The notes under the pieces: generated by a model
The model's input: the letters and a program-made list of their open reading frames with translations, nothing else
Database searches by the model: none
Told to the model about the DNA's origin: nothing
Source: Paracoccaceae bacterium
Lineage (GTDB): Bacteria; Pseudomonadota; Alphaproteobacteria; Rhodobacterales; Rhodobacteraceae
Direction: 5' to 3'
NCBI GenBank assembly: GCA_030148225.1
Contig: JASBTX010000038.1
Coordinates: 62,001-126,000, forward strand
Length of the DNA stretch: 64,000 nt
Translations under genes and position numbers: made by a program
Part shown: in pieces, positions 19,341-27,681 of the stretch
Position numbering within the stretch: the first letter of the stretch is position 1
Layout: each line of letters begins with the position of its first letter

Positions 19341-20534
19341 ATGAGAAACACACTTCTGGCAACAGCGGCAAGCCTGGCCTTTGCCTCGACCGCATATGCG
19401 CAGGTTTCCGTTGGTAACCCCATGGCCATGACCGGCCCCATTCCTGATCTTGTGGCGCCGATGGCAGCTGCCGTCGACCTCGCCGCGCAGCACGTGAACG
19501 AACAGGGCGGCCTGTTTGCCGATGGCCAGGCCTATGAAATCATCCGTGCCGACTCGGCCTGCGATCCCGTCGCGGCGGTCGACGCGGTGACCAAGCTGAT
19601 CAATGTCAACGGCGTCTCGGCGCTGATCGGTCCGGTCTGTTCCGGCGCAACCATCGCGCAGGCGGAATCGGTGTCGATCCCCGCCGGTGTGGTAACGCTC
19701 TCGGTTTCGGCCTCGTCGCCGGCCATCTCGACGATGGAAGACGGCACCGATCTGGTGTTCCGTACTGCGGCCTCTGACGCCTATCAGGGTGTTGCCCTGG
19801 CCGAACTGACCATGGCCAAGGGCATCAAGGATATCGCGGTATCCTATGCCAATGACGACTATAACGCAGCGCTGGCCGCAACCTTTGCCAAGGAATTCGA
19901 GGCGATGGGCGGCACGATCACGGCCAACGAGGCGCATGAGCCGAACAAGGCATCCTATCGCGCCGAAGTGGCGACGCTGGGGTCGACCTCGGACAATCTC
20001 GCGCTTTTCGCCTATTACGGTTCGGGCGGGATCACCATCATGCGCAACGCGCTCGAGACCGCAGCCTTCGAGACCTATATCGGTGCTGACGGCATGCTCT
20101 CGGATGAGGTGATCGATCAGCTGGGTGCCGAGAACCTTGGCGGTGCTACCTTCACCACATCGGCATCCGATGACACGACGGCCTCGTTCGCCGCGTGGAA
20201 AGCGGCGGCTGATGCGGCAGGCGTTCCGGCATCCGATCCGTTTGTGCCCAATGCCTATGACGCCGCCTTCATGATGGCGCTGGCCATCGAAAAGGCCGGT
20301 TCGGGCGACCGTGACGGCATTGCCGCGGCGCTGCGCTCGATCGCCAATGAACCCGGCGAGCATATCCTGCCGGGTGAATGGGCCAAGGCCAAGGAGATCC
20401 TCGCCGGTGGCGGTGACATCCACTACATGGGTGCTGCCGGGCCTCAGGATTTTGACGCGAACGGCGATGTCGCCGGCTTCTTCTCGAAATCCGAGGTTGT
20501 CGACGGCGCATGGATGGCCGAAATCATCAAGTAA
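19341..20534 (+). CDS. Branched-chain-amino-acid-type ABC transporter substrate-binding protein (LivJ-like)
   Basis: A 397-residue periplasmic binding protein with a Sec signal peptide (about 1-20, cleavage near TAYA-Q). The mature fold is the LivJ/Peripla_BP_6 type: NPMAMTGPIPDLVAPM, VNGVSALIGPVCSGATIAQA and DDYNAALAATFAKEFEAMGG. It is last in the importer operon and is followed by a strong terminator. The ligand is unknown: branched-chain amino acids, tryptophan, kynurenine or an aromatic acid are all possible. Confidence 0.92.
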   Translation: MRNTLLATAASLAFASTAYAQVSVGNPMAMTGPIPDLVAPMAAAVDLAAQHVNEQGGLFADGQAYEIIRADSACDPVAAVDAVTKLINVNGVSALIGPVCSGATIAQAESVSIPAGVVTLSVSASSPAISTMEDGTDLVFRTAASDAYQGVALAELTMAKGIKDIAVSYANDDYNAALAATFAKEFEAMGGTITANEAHEPNKASYRAEVATLGSTSDNLALFAYYGSGGITIMRNALETAAFETYIGADGMLSDEVIDQLGAENLGGATFTTSASDDTTASFAAWKAAADAAGVPASDPFVPNAYDAAFMMALAIEKAGSGDRDGIAAALRSIANEPGEHILPGEWAKAKEILAGGGDIHYMGAAGPQDFDANGDVAGFFSKSEVVDGAWMAEIIK

Positions 20535-20556
20535 ATCCCGACGCTGTCAGGATGGA

Positions 20557-20586
20557 ACCGGTGCCCCATGGGGCGCCGGTTTTTTT
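20557..20586 (+). terminator. Rho-independent terminator of the LIV-type importer operon
   Basis: ACCGGTGCCCC (20557-20567) pairs with GGGGCGCCGGT (20570-20580) with one G-U wobble; six Ts follow at 20581-20586. It lies 22 bases after the stop of the binding-protein gene. It also separates this operon from the convergent FadB-like gene that ends at 20592. Confidence 0.88.
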
Positions 20587-20591
20587 GTGCC

Positions 20592-22565
20592 TCAGCCGTC
20601 CGAAATGCCGGCGGCATGAAACGGCCCGCCGCGCCAGCGCGGAAAGCCGAAACCGTTGACCATGACCACATCGATATCGGCGGCGCTGCGCGCAATCCCC
20701 TCGGCCAGAACGGCCCGGCCCGCCTCGATCATCGCGCCAAGGCATCTTTCCATGATCTCCTCTGCCCCGATCCGGCGCCGGGTAATCCCTGCTCTGGCGG
20801 AAGAGGCCGTTATGATCGCGCTGACCTCGGGGTCGGGCACGGCATGCCCGTCGTCATAGCGATACCAGCCCGCGCCGCTCTTGCGTCCGAACCGCCCCGC
20901 TTCGCAGAGCCGGTCGGCGATATCGACATAGCGTTCGGGCGTTTCCTGACCGGCTGAGCCCGCCGCCTGCGCCCGGCGCATGGCCCATGCGATATCCAGC
21001 CCGGCCATGTCCTGCATCTCGAACATGCCCATCGCATAGCCGTAATCGCGCATCGCGGCGTCAATCTCGGCGGGCAGGGCGCCGTCCTGCAGCATCGCTT
21101 CGCACGCCCGCCGATAGGCCGACATGATACGGTTGCCGATGAACCCGTGCCCGACCCGGGCCGGAACCACGATCTTGCCCAGCAGGCGGCCAAGGGCGCG
21201 CCCGGTGGCCACGACATCATCGCGCGCCCGCGCCGTGATCACCAGTTCCAACAGTTTCATGACATGCGCGGGCGAAAAGAAATGCAGCCCGATCACACGG
21301 CCCGGATCGGCAAGCCCGTCGGACATCTGATCGATATCCAGATAGGAGGTGTTGCTGGCCAGCACCGTGTCCGGGCCGACAACCGCCTCCAGCCGCGACA
21401 GCAGCGCCGCCTTTTCCTCCATATCCTCGACAATCGCTTCGATCACCAGATCGGATGGTGCCAGCGCCGTCAGGTCATCCCCGGCCGCGAACCCGGCCAG
21501 CGCCCGGTCATGCGCCGACCGGTCGATCACGCCGCGCCCGAGGCTGCCATCGAGGAGTGTGCGCAGATTTTTCGCCCCGCGTCGGGCAAGCGCGCCATCG
21601 CGCTCGACCATCGTCACAGGAAGGCCGGCCATCAGGCAGGCCGCGGCAATCCCGGCCCCCATCGTCCCACCCCCGACAATCCCGATCCGCTGCAGCGGGC
21701 GCGGCCTGACATCGGCGAGTTCCGGCATCTTGCCTGCTGCCCTTTCAGCGAAAAAGACATGGCGCAGTGCCGCCGATTGCGGGCTGTCCTTCAGCGCCAT
21801 GAACCGCTGGCGTTCTGCCGCCAGCGCCGCCCCGGCGGGCAGCCGGAGCGCGTCTGCAACCGCCGCCGCCGCCTCGACCGGTGCGATCTGTCCCCGGGCC
21901 TTGGCGGCAACCCGCGCCAATGCCTTGTCCCAGACCCCTGCATCGTCAATTTCCGGCGCGGCGCGCGCGATCAGGCCCTTGGGCGGTGCCGCACCGGCCA
22001 GTGCCAGCGCCCTGGCGCGTGCCTCGGCCATCGGATCACCCGTCGTGATGGCATCGATCAGCCCGGTCTCCTGCGCCTGTTCCGCGTTTACCGGGCGCCC
22101 GCCGGTGATCATCTCCAGCGCCGGCAGCGCCCCGATCAGCCGGGGCAGGCGGACCGTGCCGCCCGCGCCCGGGATCAGCCCCAGCCGCACCTCGGGCAGG
22201 CCCAGTGCAGTGCCGGGCCGGGCCAGGCGGGCATGACAGCCGAGCGCAAGCTCCAGCCCGCCGCCCAGAACCGTCCCGTGCAAAAGCGCAACCCATGGCT
22301 TGCCCGTCTCTTCGATTGCCGCCACCAGTTCAGGCAGCAGGGGCGGGCTGGGCGGCGCGTTAAATTCCCGGATATCGGCCCCGGCCACGAATGTCCGCCC
22401 TGCCGCCGCCAGAACGACCGCCCGCACCTGACGCGCGGCCACGGCCTGTTCGCGCGCGGCCATCAGCCCCGCCCGCACTGCGGCCGACAATGCATTGACC
22501 GGCGGATTGTCGATCGTCACGCTCAGGATACCGTCGCTGATCTCTGTCGAAACCGGGTGTTTCAT
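20592..22565 (-). CDS. Bifunctional enoyl-CoA hydratase / 3-hydroxyacyl-CoA dehydrogenase
   Basis: A 657-residue protein with an N-terminal crotonase domain (about 1-190; TFVAGADIREF, ALGCHARLARPG, EVRLGLIPGAGG). The NAD-binding domain of 3-hydroxyacyl-CoA dehydrogenase follows (Rossmann motif GGGTMGAG near 293; LHFFSPAHVMKLLELV), then two C-terminal dehydrogenase domains. It resembles FadB/PaaH-like fusions and would hydrate an enoyl-CoA and oxidise the product. A thiolase gene is divergent 390 bases away, completing a beta-oxidation-type sequence. Its ATG lies inside repeat copy C. Fatty acids or an aromatic-derived acyl-CoA are both possible substrates. Confidence 0.9.
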   Translation of the reverse strand: MKHPVSTEISDGILSVTIDNPPVNALSAAVRAGLMAAREQAVAARQVRAVVLAAAGRTFVAGADIREFNAPPSPPLLPELVAAIEETGKPWVALLHGTVLGGGLELALGCHARLARPGTALGLPEVRLGLIPGAGGTVRLPRLIGALPALEMITGGRPVNAEQAQETGLIDAITTGDPMAEARARALALAGAAPPKGLIARAAPEIDDAGVWDKALARVAAKARGQIAPVEAAAAVADALRLPAGAALAAERQRFMALKDSPQSAALRHVFFAERAAGKMPELADVRPRPLQRIGIVGGGTMGAGIAAACLMAGLPVTMVERDGALARRGAKNLRTLLDGSLGRGVIDRSAHDRALAGFAAGDDLTALAPSDLVIEAIVEDMEEKAALLSRLEAVVGPDTVLASNTSYLDIDQMSDGLADPGRVIGLHFFSPAHVMKLLELVITARARDDVVATGRALGRLLGKIVVPARVGHGFIGNRIMSAYRRACEAMLQDGALPAEIDAAMRDYGYAMGMFEMQDMAGLDIAWAMRRAQAAGSAGQETPERYVDIADRLCEAGRFGRKSGAGWYRYDDGHAVPDPEVSAIITASSARAGITRRRIGAEEIMERCLGAMIEAGRAVLAEGIARSAADIDVVMVNGFGFPRWRGGPFHAAGISDG

Positions 22566-22581
22566 TGTTCCAAAAATACCT
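22563..22581 (-). repeat. Interspersed repeat copy C, supplying the start codon of the FadB-like gene
   Basis: On the minus strand this reads AGGTATTTTTGGAACAATG. It is the same core as copies A (2759-2777) and B (61994-62012). Here the final ATG is the start codon of the FadB-like gene and GGA seven bases upstream is its likely ribosome site. Confidence 0.55.
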
Positions 22582-22715
22582 TTTTATCCGCAGCCGTTCA
22601 GCGACGCGACGGATGATCAGCCGACAGGCCCGCACCACCGCGACCCTCTGAACGCTTCCTTTTGCCATCGGTCGCGATTACCACTAAACCACCAGGCAAA
22701 CAGGAATCCAAACCC

Positions 22716-22952
22716 ATGTCATGTGTATTTGTCCAGATCCGCTGCAAACCCGGCACGACCTACAAGGTCGCCGACGAGATCGTGCTGCGCGAGATCCATT
22801 CCGAGCTGTATTCAACCAGCGGTGATTTCGACCTGATGGTCAAGCTCTACCCGCCCGACGGGGCCGATATCGGCCTCTATATCAACGATAATCTGCTGAA
22901 TATCCCGAATATCGAGCGGACTCTGACCACGCTCACCTTCAAGGCATTCTGA
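22716..22952 (+). CDS. Stand-alone Lrp/AsnC ligand-binding (RAM) domain protein
   Basis: A 78-residue protein consisting only of the C-terminal ligand-binding domain of Lrp/AsnC regulators: CVFVQIRCKPGTTYKVADEI, a TSGDFDLMVKLYP block and LNIPNIERTLTTLTFKAF. No helix-turn-helix is present. The start is the ATG at 22716 with AGGAA upstream. Such stand-alone domains bind amino acids or other small molecules and can associate with full-length Lrp proteins. It sits 3 bases before the thiolase gene, so the two are almost certainly co-transcribed. Its ligand is unknown. Confidence 0.85.
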   Translation: MSCVFVQIRCKPGTTYKVADEIVLREIHSELYSTSGDFDLMVKLYPPDGADIGLYINDNLLNIPNIERTLTTLTFKAF

Positions 22953-22955
22953 CCC

Positions 22956-24179
22956 ATGTCGCAGGACCCGTCGGGCCGGGCGGCATTCGTCTGCGACTAT
23001 ATCCGCACGCCGATCGGGCGCTATGGCGGGGCGCTGGCGGCGGTGCGTCCCGATGATCTGGCCGCGCGGGCCATCCGCGCGTTGATGGACCGGGCACCGG
23101 GGCTGGAAGGTGGCGAAATTGACGAGGTGATCCTCGGCTGCGCCAATCAGGCGGGCGAGGATAACCGCAACGTCGCGCGCATGGCCACGCTTCTGGCCGG
23201 CCTGCCGGAAACGGTGCCGGGGCTGACGCTGAACCGGCTTTGCGCCTCGGGTATGGATGCGGTGGCGGTGGCGGGCCGGGCGATCCGCGCCGGAGAGGCC
23301 GATCTGATCATCGCCGGCGGTGTCGAGAGCATGTCGCGCGCCCCGCTGGTCATGCCCAAGGCCGAGAGCGCCTATTCCCGCCGCGCCGAGATTCACGACA
23401 CCACCATCGGGTGGCGCTTTGTCAATGCGGCGCTCGAGCGTCAATACGGCATCGACAGCATGCCCGAGACGGCTGAAAACGTGGCCAGCGACCATGGCGT
23501 GGCGCGGCAGGAGCAGGACGATTTCGCCCTGCAAAGCCAGATGCGCGCCCGCGCGGCGCAGGAAAACGGCCGCCTCGCGCGCGAGATCTGCGCCGTCACG
23601 CTGACCCCGCGCCGGGGCCCGGCGCAAAGCATTGACACCGACGAGCATCCGCGCGCGACCACGGCCGAAAAACTGGCCGCGCTGCCCACGCCGTTTCGCG
23701 CGGGCGGCAGCGTGACGGCGGGCAATGCCTCGGGCGTCAATGACGGCGCGGCGGCACTTCTGATCGCCTCTGAACGGGCCATAGAGGCCCATGGCCTGAC
23801 CCCGCTGGCCCGTATTTCAGGGGCCGCCAGCGCCGGTGTTGCGCCGCGGATCATGGGTATCGGCCCGGTGCCCGCGACGCGGAAACTTTGCACCATGCTG
23901 GGCATCACGCCCGCGGATTTCGACATTGTCGAACTGAACGAGGCTTTTGCTGCCCAGGCCATCGCGGTGCTCAGGGAACTTGGCATCGCCCCGGACGCCC
24001 CGCATGTGAACCCGAATGGCGGCGCGATCGCACTTGGCCATCCGCTGGGAATGAGTGGCGCGCGGCTTGTGGGGACAGCGGCGCTGGAACTTGCCGGGAC
24101 GCAGGCCCGGTTCGCGCTCTGTACGATGTGCGTGGGCGTCGGGCAGGGGGTTAGCATGGCGCTGGCCCATCCCGGCTGA
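22956..24179 (+). CDS. Acetyl-CoA acyltransferase, 3-oxoadipyl-CoA thiolase-like
   Basis: A 407-residue degradative thiolase. Catalytic residues are C96 in [13 protein letters not shown]362 in [14 protein letters not shown] and C392 in [10 protein letters not shown]. The blocks [17 protein letters not shown] and [18 protein letters not shown] are most like PcaF/PaaJ thiolases, which cleave 3-oxoadipyl-CoA into acetyl-CoA and succinyl-CoA. It follows the RAM-domain gene and is divergent from the hydratase/dehydrogenase gene. A general acetyl-CoA acyltransferase role cannot be excluded, so no gene symbol is given. Confidence 0.88.
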   Translation: MSQDPSGRAAFVCDYIRTPIGRYGGALAAVRPDDLAARAIRALMDRAPGLEGGEIDEVILGCANQAGEDNRNVARMATLLAGLPETVPGLTLNRLCASGMDAVAVAGRAIRAGEADLIIAGGVESMSRAPLVMPKAESAYSRRAEIHDTTIGWRFVNAALERQYGIDSMPETAENVASDHGVARQEQDDFALQSQMRARAAQENGRLAREICAVTLTPRRGPAQSIDTDEHPRATTAEKLAALPTPFRAGGSVTAGNASGVNDGAAALLIASERAIEAHGLTPLARISGAASAGVAPRIMGIGPVPATRKLCTMLGITPADFDIVELNEAFAAQAIAVLRELGIAPDAPHVNPNGGAIALGHPLGMSGARLVGTAALELAGTQARFALCTMCVGVGQGVSMALAHPG

Positions 24180-24243
24180 CGGCCCCGTGCCCGCGATCTG
24201 CCTTTTGTCGCCATTTGCGGGCCTCGGTCGGGGGGGGCGGGCG

Positions 24244-24984
24244 ATGCGCCGCCTATGTGCTCTAGTCCTTCTTCTGATCTGGCCCACGCTGGCCCTGTCG
24301 GGTCAGGTGACGGTGGCAGTGGCCACCAATATCCTCGAGCCCGCGCGCCGGATTGCCGATGCGTTCGAGGCCGCGACCGAGCACGAGGTCAGGCTGATTT
24401 CGGGATCGACCGGCAATCTCTTTGCCCAGATCCGGTTCGGCGCGCCCTATGACATCTTTCTCGCCGCCGACCAGCTGCGCCCCGAACTGCTCTTTGCTGA
24501 GGGCCGCCTGGCCGAGCCACCGCGCACATATGCGCGCGGGCGGCTGGTCTTCTGGACGGGTGAGGCTGGCGTGACGCAGGCCGATCTGGCCCGCCCGCCG
24601 CTCAGACGGCTGGCCATGGCCGATCCTGCCGTCGCGCCCTATGGTCTGGCCGCGCGCCAGACGCTCGACGCATTGGGCCTTGGCCCGGCCTTCGCGGATG
24701 GGATCGTGCTGGGTGAGAATGTTGGGCAGGCTTTTGCCTTTGTCGCGACGGGTAATGCCGATGGCGGTTTGCTGGCGCATTCACTGATCCTGTCGGCAAA
24801 TAATCGTCAAAGCCGCGATGTCTGGCTGGTGCCGCAGGAACTGCACGATCCGATCCTGCAGGACGGGGCGCTGATGCAGCGCGCCGCAACCTCCCCGGCG
24901 GCACGCGCATTCTGGCGCTATCTCTGGGATGAAGAGGCCATCGCCATCATCCGCAGCTTTGGCTATGAGAGCGCCTATGATTGA
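24244..24984 (+). CDS. modA: Molybdate ABC transporter periplasmic binding protein
   Basis: A 246-residue type II periplasmic binding protein. Residues 1-20 form a Sec signal (cleavage near LALS-G). The ModA blocks VTVAVATNILEPARRIADAF, LISGSTGNLFAQIRFGAPYD and FLAADQLRPELL are clear. It delivers molybdate (or tungstate) to ModBC. The start is the ATG at 24244; the frame is open upstream only over the end of the thiolase gene. Its stop overlaps the start of modB by 8 bases. Confidence 0.92.
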   Translation: MRRLCALVLLLIWPTLALSGQVTVAVATNILEPARRIADAFEAATEHEVRLISGSTGNLFAQIRFGAPYDIFLAADQLRPELLFAEGRLAEPPRTYARGRLVFWTGEAGVTQADLARPPLRRLAMADPAVAPYGLAARQTLDALGLGPAFADGIVLGENVGQAFAFVATGNADGGLLAHSLILSANNRQSRDVWLVPQELHDPILQDGALMQRAATSPAARAFWRYLWDEEAIAIIRSFGYESAYD

Positions 24985-25648
24985 TCTGACATCCGTCTGG
25001 CTGACCCTTGCGCTGGCCCTGATCACCGCGGCGCTCTTGATGGTCGTGTCGGTGCCGCTGGCGTGGTGGCTGTCGCAGACACGGCGCGGGATCAAGCCGG
25101 TGATCGAGGCCGTGACCGCGCTGCCCCTTGTGCTGCCGCCGACTGTGCTGGGTTTTTATCTGCTGATCCTGTTCAGCCCCGATGCGCCGATTGGCGGGGC
25201 GTGGCTGGCGGTGACGGGCGAGACGCTGAGTTTTTCCTTCGCGGGGCTTGTGATCGCCTCGATGATCTATTCGCTGCCATTCGCCGTGCAGCCGCTTCAG
25301 ACGGCATTCGAGGCGCTGCCCCGGGGTGCGCTGGATAGCGCGCTGACGCTGGGCGCGCGACCGCTTGACCGGTTTCGCACCGTGATCCTGCCGCTGGCAC
25401 GGCGCGGTGTCCTGACGGCCTTTGTGCTGAGTTTTGCCCATACGATCGGCGAATTCGGCGTAGTGCTGATGGTGGGGGGCAATATTCCGGGGCGCACCCG
25501 CGTCATCTCGATCGAGGTGTTTTCGGCGGTGGAAACCATCGACTACCGCACCGCGCATATTCTGAGCGGCGGACTTTTGATCTTTAGCCTGCTGATCCTG
25601 ACGGCGATCTACGTACTCAACCGGACGAGGCCGCATCGTGTCGGATAA
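24977..25648 (+). CDS. modB: Molybdate ABC transporter permease
   Basis: A 223-residue inner-membrane permease with about five hydrophobic segments. It contains PLVLPPTVLGFYLLILFSP and the binding-protein-dependent loop LDSALTLGARPLDRFRTVIL followed by LARRG. The start is the ATG at 24977, inside the end of modA, which implies coupling. Its end overlaps the GTG start of modC by 11 bases. Confidence 0.93.
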   Translation: MIDLTSVWLTLALALITAALLMVVSVPLAWWLSQTRRGIKPVIEAVTALPLVLPPTVLGFYLLILFSPDAPIGGAWLAVTGETLSFSFAGLVIASMIYSLPFAVQPLQTAFEALPRGALDSALTLGARPLDRFRTVILPLARRGVLTAFVLSFAHTIGEFGVVLMVGGNIPGRTRVISIEVFSAVETIDYRTAHILSGGLLIFSLLILTAIYVLNRTRPHRVG

Positions 25649-26582
25649 GGGGCTGATCGTCAGGGGTGGCGTGGATTTTGACGGGTTTTCCCTGAAGATC
25701 GACCATGCCTTTGCGGAGACGGGGGTTACCGGGATCGTGGGCAAGAGCGGTGCGGGAAAGACGACGCTTTTGCGGGCGATTGCCGGTCTGGAACCGGGCT
25801 GGTCGGGGGAGATCAGGCTGGCGGGTGTGGCCCTCTCGGAACTGGCGATCTGGCAACGCGGCATCGGCTTTGTCGCGCAGGATGCGGCACTGTTTGATCA
25901 TCTGAGCGTTGAGGGCAACCTTGCCTATGGCCGCGACCGGCGCGGCAACGGGGCCGATCATGCGGCGCTTGTCGCGGCACTGGACCTGACGGCGCTTTTG
26001 CCGCGCAAACCGGCAAATCTTTCGGGCGGCGAGCGCCAGCGCGTCGCGCTGGGCCGCGCGCTGATGTCGGCGCCGCGGCTTCTCTTGCTGGATGAACCTC
26101 TGGGTGCGGTCGACACCGACCATCGCGCCACGGTTCTGGACGCGCTGGCGGGCTGGGTTCATCAGACGGGCTGTCCGACGCTTTATGTCAGCCACAACCC
26201 CGCCGAACTGGCCGAGATTGCCGAGATCGAAGCTGTTCTGGCCGGGGGCCGCATGCGCGAGACCCGGCCGGCGGGTGGCGGGGCCTATTACCGGCTGCAC
26301 CTGACAAGTGCACCGGGCGACGCATCTGCATCCGCATCAGCGCCCGGAAACGGCACAACGCTTGTCCATATCTCGAATATCGTCCTGTCACCGCATCCCG
26401 ACGTGGTGGCCGATCACGGGTTTGTGGCGCGCGTGGCCGGGGTGGCATCGGGGCAGATCACGCTTGAGGGGGCATTCGGATCACTGACGCTGCGCCTTGC
26501 GGACCTGCCGCCCCGGGCGGCATCGCTCAGCGCCGGGCAGGATATCCATCTTTTTGTCACGAATGCCCCAGATCACGGCTAA
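25638..26582 (+). CDS. modC: Molybdate ABC transporter ATP-binding protein
   Basis: A 314-residue ABC ATPase with Walker A GKSGAGKT (35-42), signature NLSGGERQRVALGRAL and Walker B LLLLDEPLGAVD. A C-terminal TOBE/MOBE-type domain (about 235-310; THISNIVL-like block at LVHISNIVLSPHPD) is the usual molybdate-sensing or regulatory part of ModC. It starts with GTG at 25638 inside the modB 3' end. No Mod box with a recognisable consensus was found upstream of modA. Confidence 0.92.
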   Translation: MSDKGLIVRGGVDFDGFSLKIDHAFAETGVTGIVGKSGAGKTTLLRAIAGLEPGWSGEIRLAGVALSELAIWQRGIGFVAQDAALFDHLSVEGNLAYGRDRRGNGADHAALVAALDLTALLPRKPANLSGGERQRVALGRALMSAPRLLLLDEPLGAVDTDHRATVLDALAGWVHQTGCPTLYVSHNPAELAEIAEIEAVLAGGRMRETRPAGGGAYYRLHLTSAPGDASASASAPGNGTTLVHISNIVLSPHPDVVADHGFVARVAGVASGQITLEGAFGSLTLRLADLPPRAASLSAGQDIHLFVTNAPDHG

Positions 26583-26611
26583 ATTCGAAATGTCCGACAT
26601 TTTTTGTTGAC

Positions 26612-26629
26612 CCGGTGCCGGGCTTTTTC
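26612..26629 (+). terminator. Weak candidate terminator after modABC
   Basis: CCCGG and CCGGG (26612-26623) form a short GC stem, followed by CTTTTT to 26629. A smaller AAATG/CATTT stem precedes it near 26590-26605. It sits between modC and the small membrane-protein gene. The loop is very tight, so termination is uncertain. Confidence 0.4.
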
Positions 26630-26665
26630 CATTCAAGGTCCGGGTGAGGGATCAGGAAAAGACGG

Positions 26666-27097
26666 ATGGCGGTTCCGGGCTATGCGCCGTGGCATCTCAA
26701 GGTGATGGCAGTTTTCTGCTTTCTTTGGTACGGCATGGGTGTGCTCGACTTTCTGGTGGTGAGCTTCAACTTTGCGCCTGCAATGCGCCAGATCACGCCC
26801 GATCAGGCGGCCTATCTGATGATGCTGCCGCTCTGGACCAAGTTCCTGTGGGGTGGGTCAGTCTGGTTCGGACTTTGGGGTGCGTTCCTGATCTATGCGC
26901 GTGACGCCAAGGCGCCTGCCATACTGGGCATCGCGTTTCTGGGGCTTCTGGTGCTGGTGCTCTATCTGCTTTTGTTTCGCGGGTATCACGCGGTGGGCGG
27001 CCCCTGGGCGGGTGAATTGCTGGCCGGGATCGTGTTCATCTCATTCCTGAAATATCTCTATGCGCGTCGCATGCATATCTGGGATTATCTGTTCTGA
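26666..27097 (+). CDS. Small four-helix membrane protein of unknown function
   Basis: A 143-residue protein with four predicted transmembrane segments: about 12-32 (VMAVFCFLWYGMGVLDFLVV), 58-78 (LWTKFLWGGSVWFGLWGAFL), 85-105 (ILGIAFLGLLVLVLYLLLF) and 115-130 (ELLAGIVFISFLKYLYA). I do not recognise its family with certainty. It follows modC in the same direction and overlaps the convergent nucleotidyltransferase gene by 13 bases. The hydrophobic pattern and start (ATG GCG after GAAAAGACGG) make it a credible gene. Confidence 0.75.
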   Translation: MAVPGYAPWHLKVMAVFCFLWYGMGVLDFLVVSFNFAPAMRQITPDQAAYLMMLPLWTKFLWGGSVWFGLWGAFLIYARDAKAPAILGIAFLGLLVLVLYLLLFRGYHAVGGPWAGELLAGIVFISFLKYLYARRMHIWDYLF

Positions 27098-27681
27098 TCA
27101 GCCCGCCACGCGACCCAGTCATCGGGCGTGTCCAGATCGGTCAGCGCCCGGTTTCCGGGCAGGGGCAACAGGATCACCTGATCGGATTTGCGCGAGAGGA
27201 TCTGCTGCGCGCCGCTGTCACCCGTCAGCTCCGCAAGCGCGGCGAATGCGGTGCGCGGAAAGATGACGGGATGGCCGGGTTTGCCGTTTTCCGAGGCAGC
27301 GCGCACGATCCGCTGACCCCCATGCTGGCCAAATGTTGCCGCCAGTGCTGTCAGGTCTTCGCCGGTCAGGTCGGGCATATCGGCCAAGAGGATCATCACC
27401 CCCGGCGCATCACCCGGCAGTACAGCGATCCCGGCCCGGATCGATGCCGCCATTTCCAGTGCCCCGGCATCAACCGGCAGTGCGGTGGCGCCGGCCCGGT
27501 CAACGATGGCGCGCCGCGCCTTGTCATCGGCAGGCAGCGCCACATAGCACGGAAAGGCCCGCGCGGTGTCCAGCACATGCGCCAGAAGCGACTGGTTCCC
27601 GACCGGCTCGAGCAGCTTGTCGCGGCCCCGCATCCGCGTGGAAGCGCCCGCCGCCAGGATCAGCGCGGGCAGGGCGCTCAT
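27085..27681 (-). CDS. MobA/MocA-like nucleotidyltransferase
   Basis: A 198-residue NTP-transferase-fold protein. The N-terminal block LILAAGASTRMRGRDKLLEP is the nucleotide-binding signature of the MobA/MocA group, and LLADMPDLTGEDL carries the metal-binding aspartate. Such enzymes attach CMP or GMP to molybdopterin, or activate sugars. Proximity to modABC favours molybdenum cofactor cytidylylation. However, it is actually co-directional with, and overlaps by 4 bases, the GcvT-fused dehydrogenase, so its true partner could be different. Confidence 0.8.
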   Translation of the reverse strand: MSALPALILAAGASTRMRGRDKLLEPVGNQSLLAHVLDTARAFPCYVALPADDKARRAIVDRAGATALPVDAGALEMAASIRAGIAVLPGDAPGVMILLADMPDLTGEDLTALAATFGQHGGQRIVRAASENGKPGHPVIFPRTAFAALAELTGDSGAQQILSRKSDQVILLPLPGNRALTDLDTPDDWVAWRADQNR

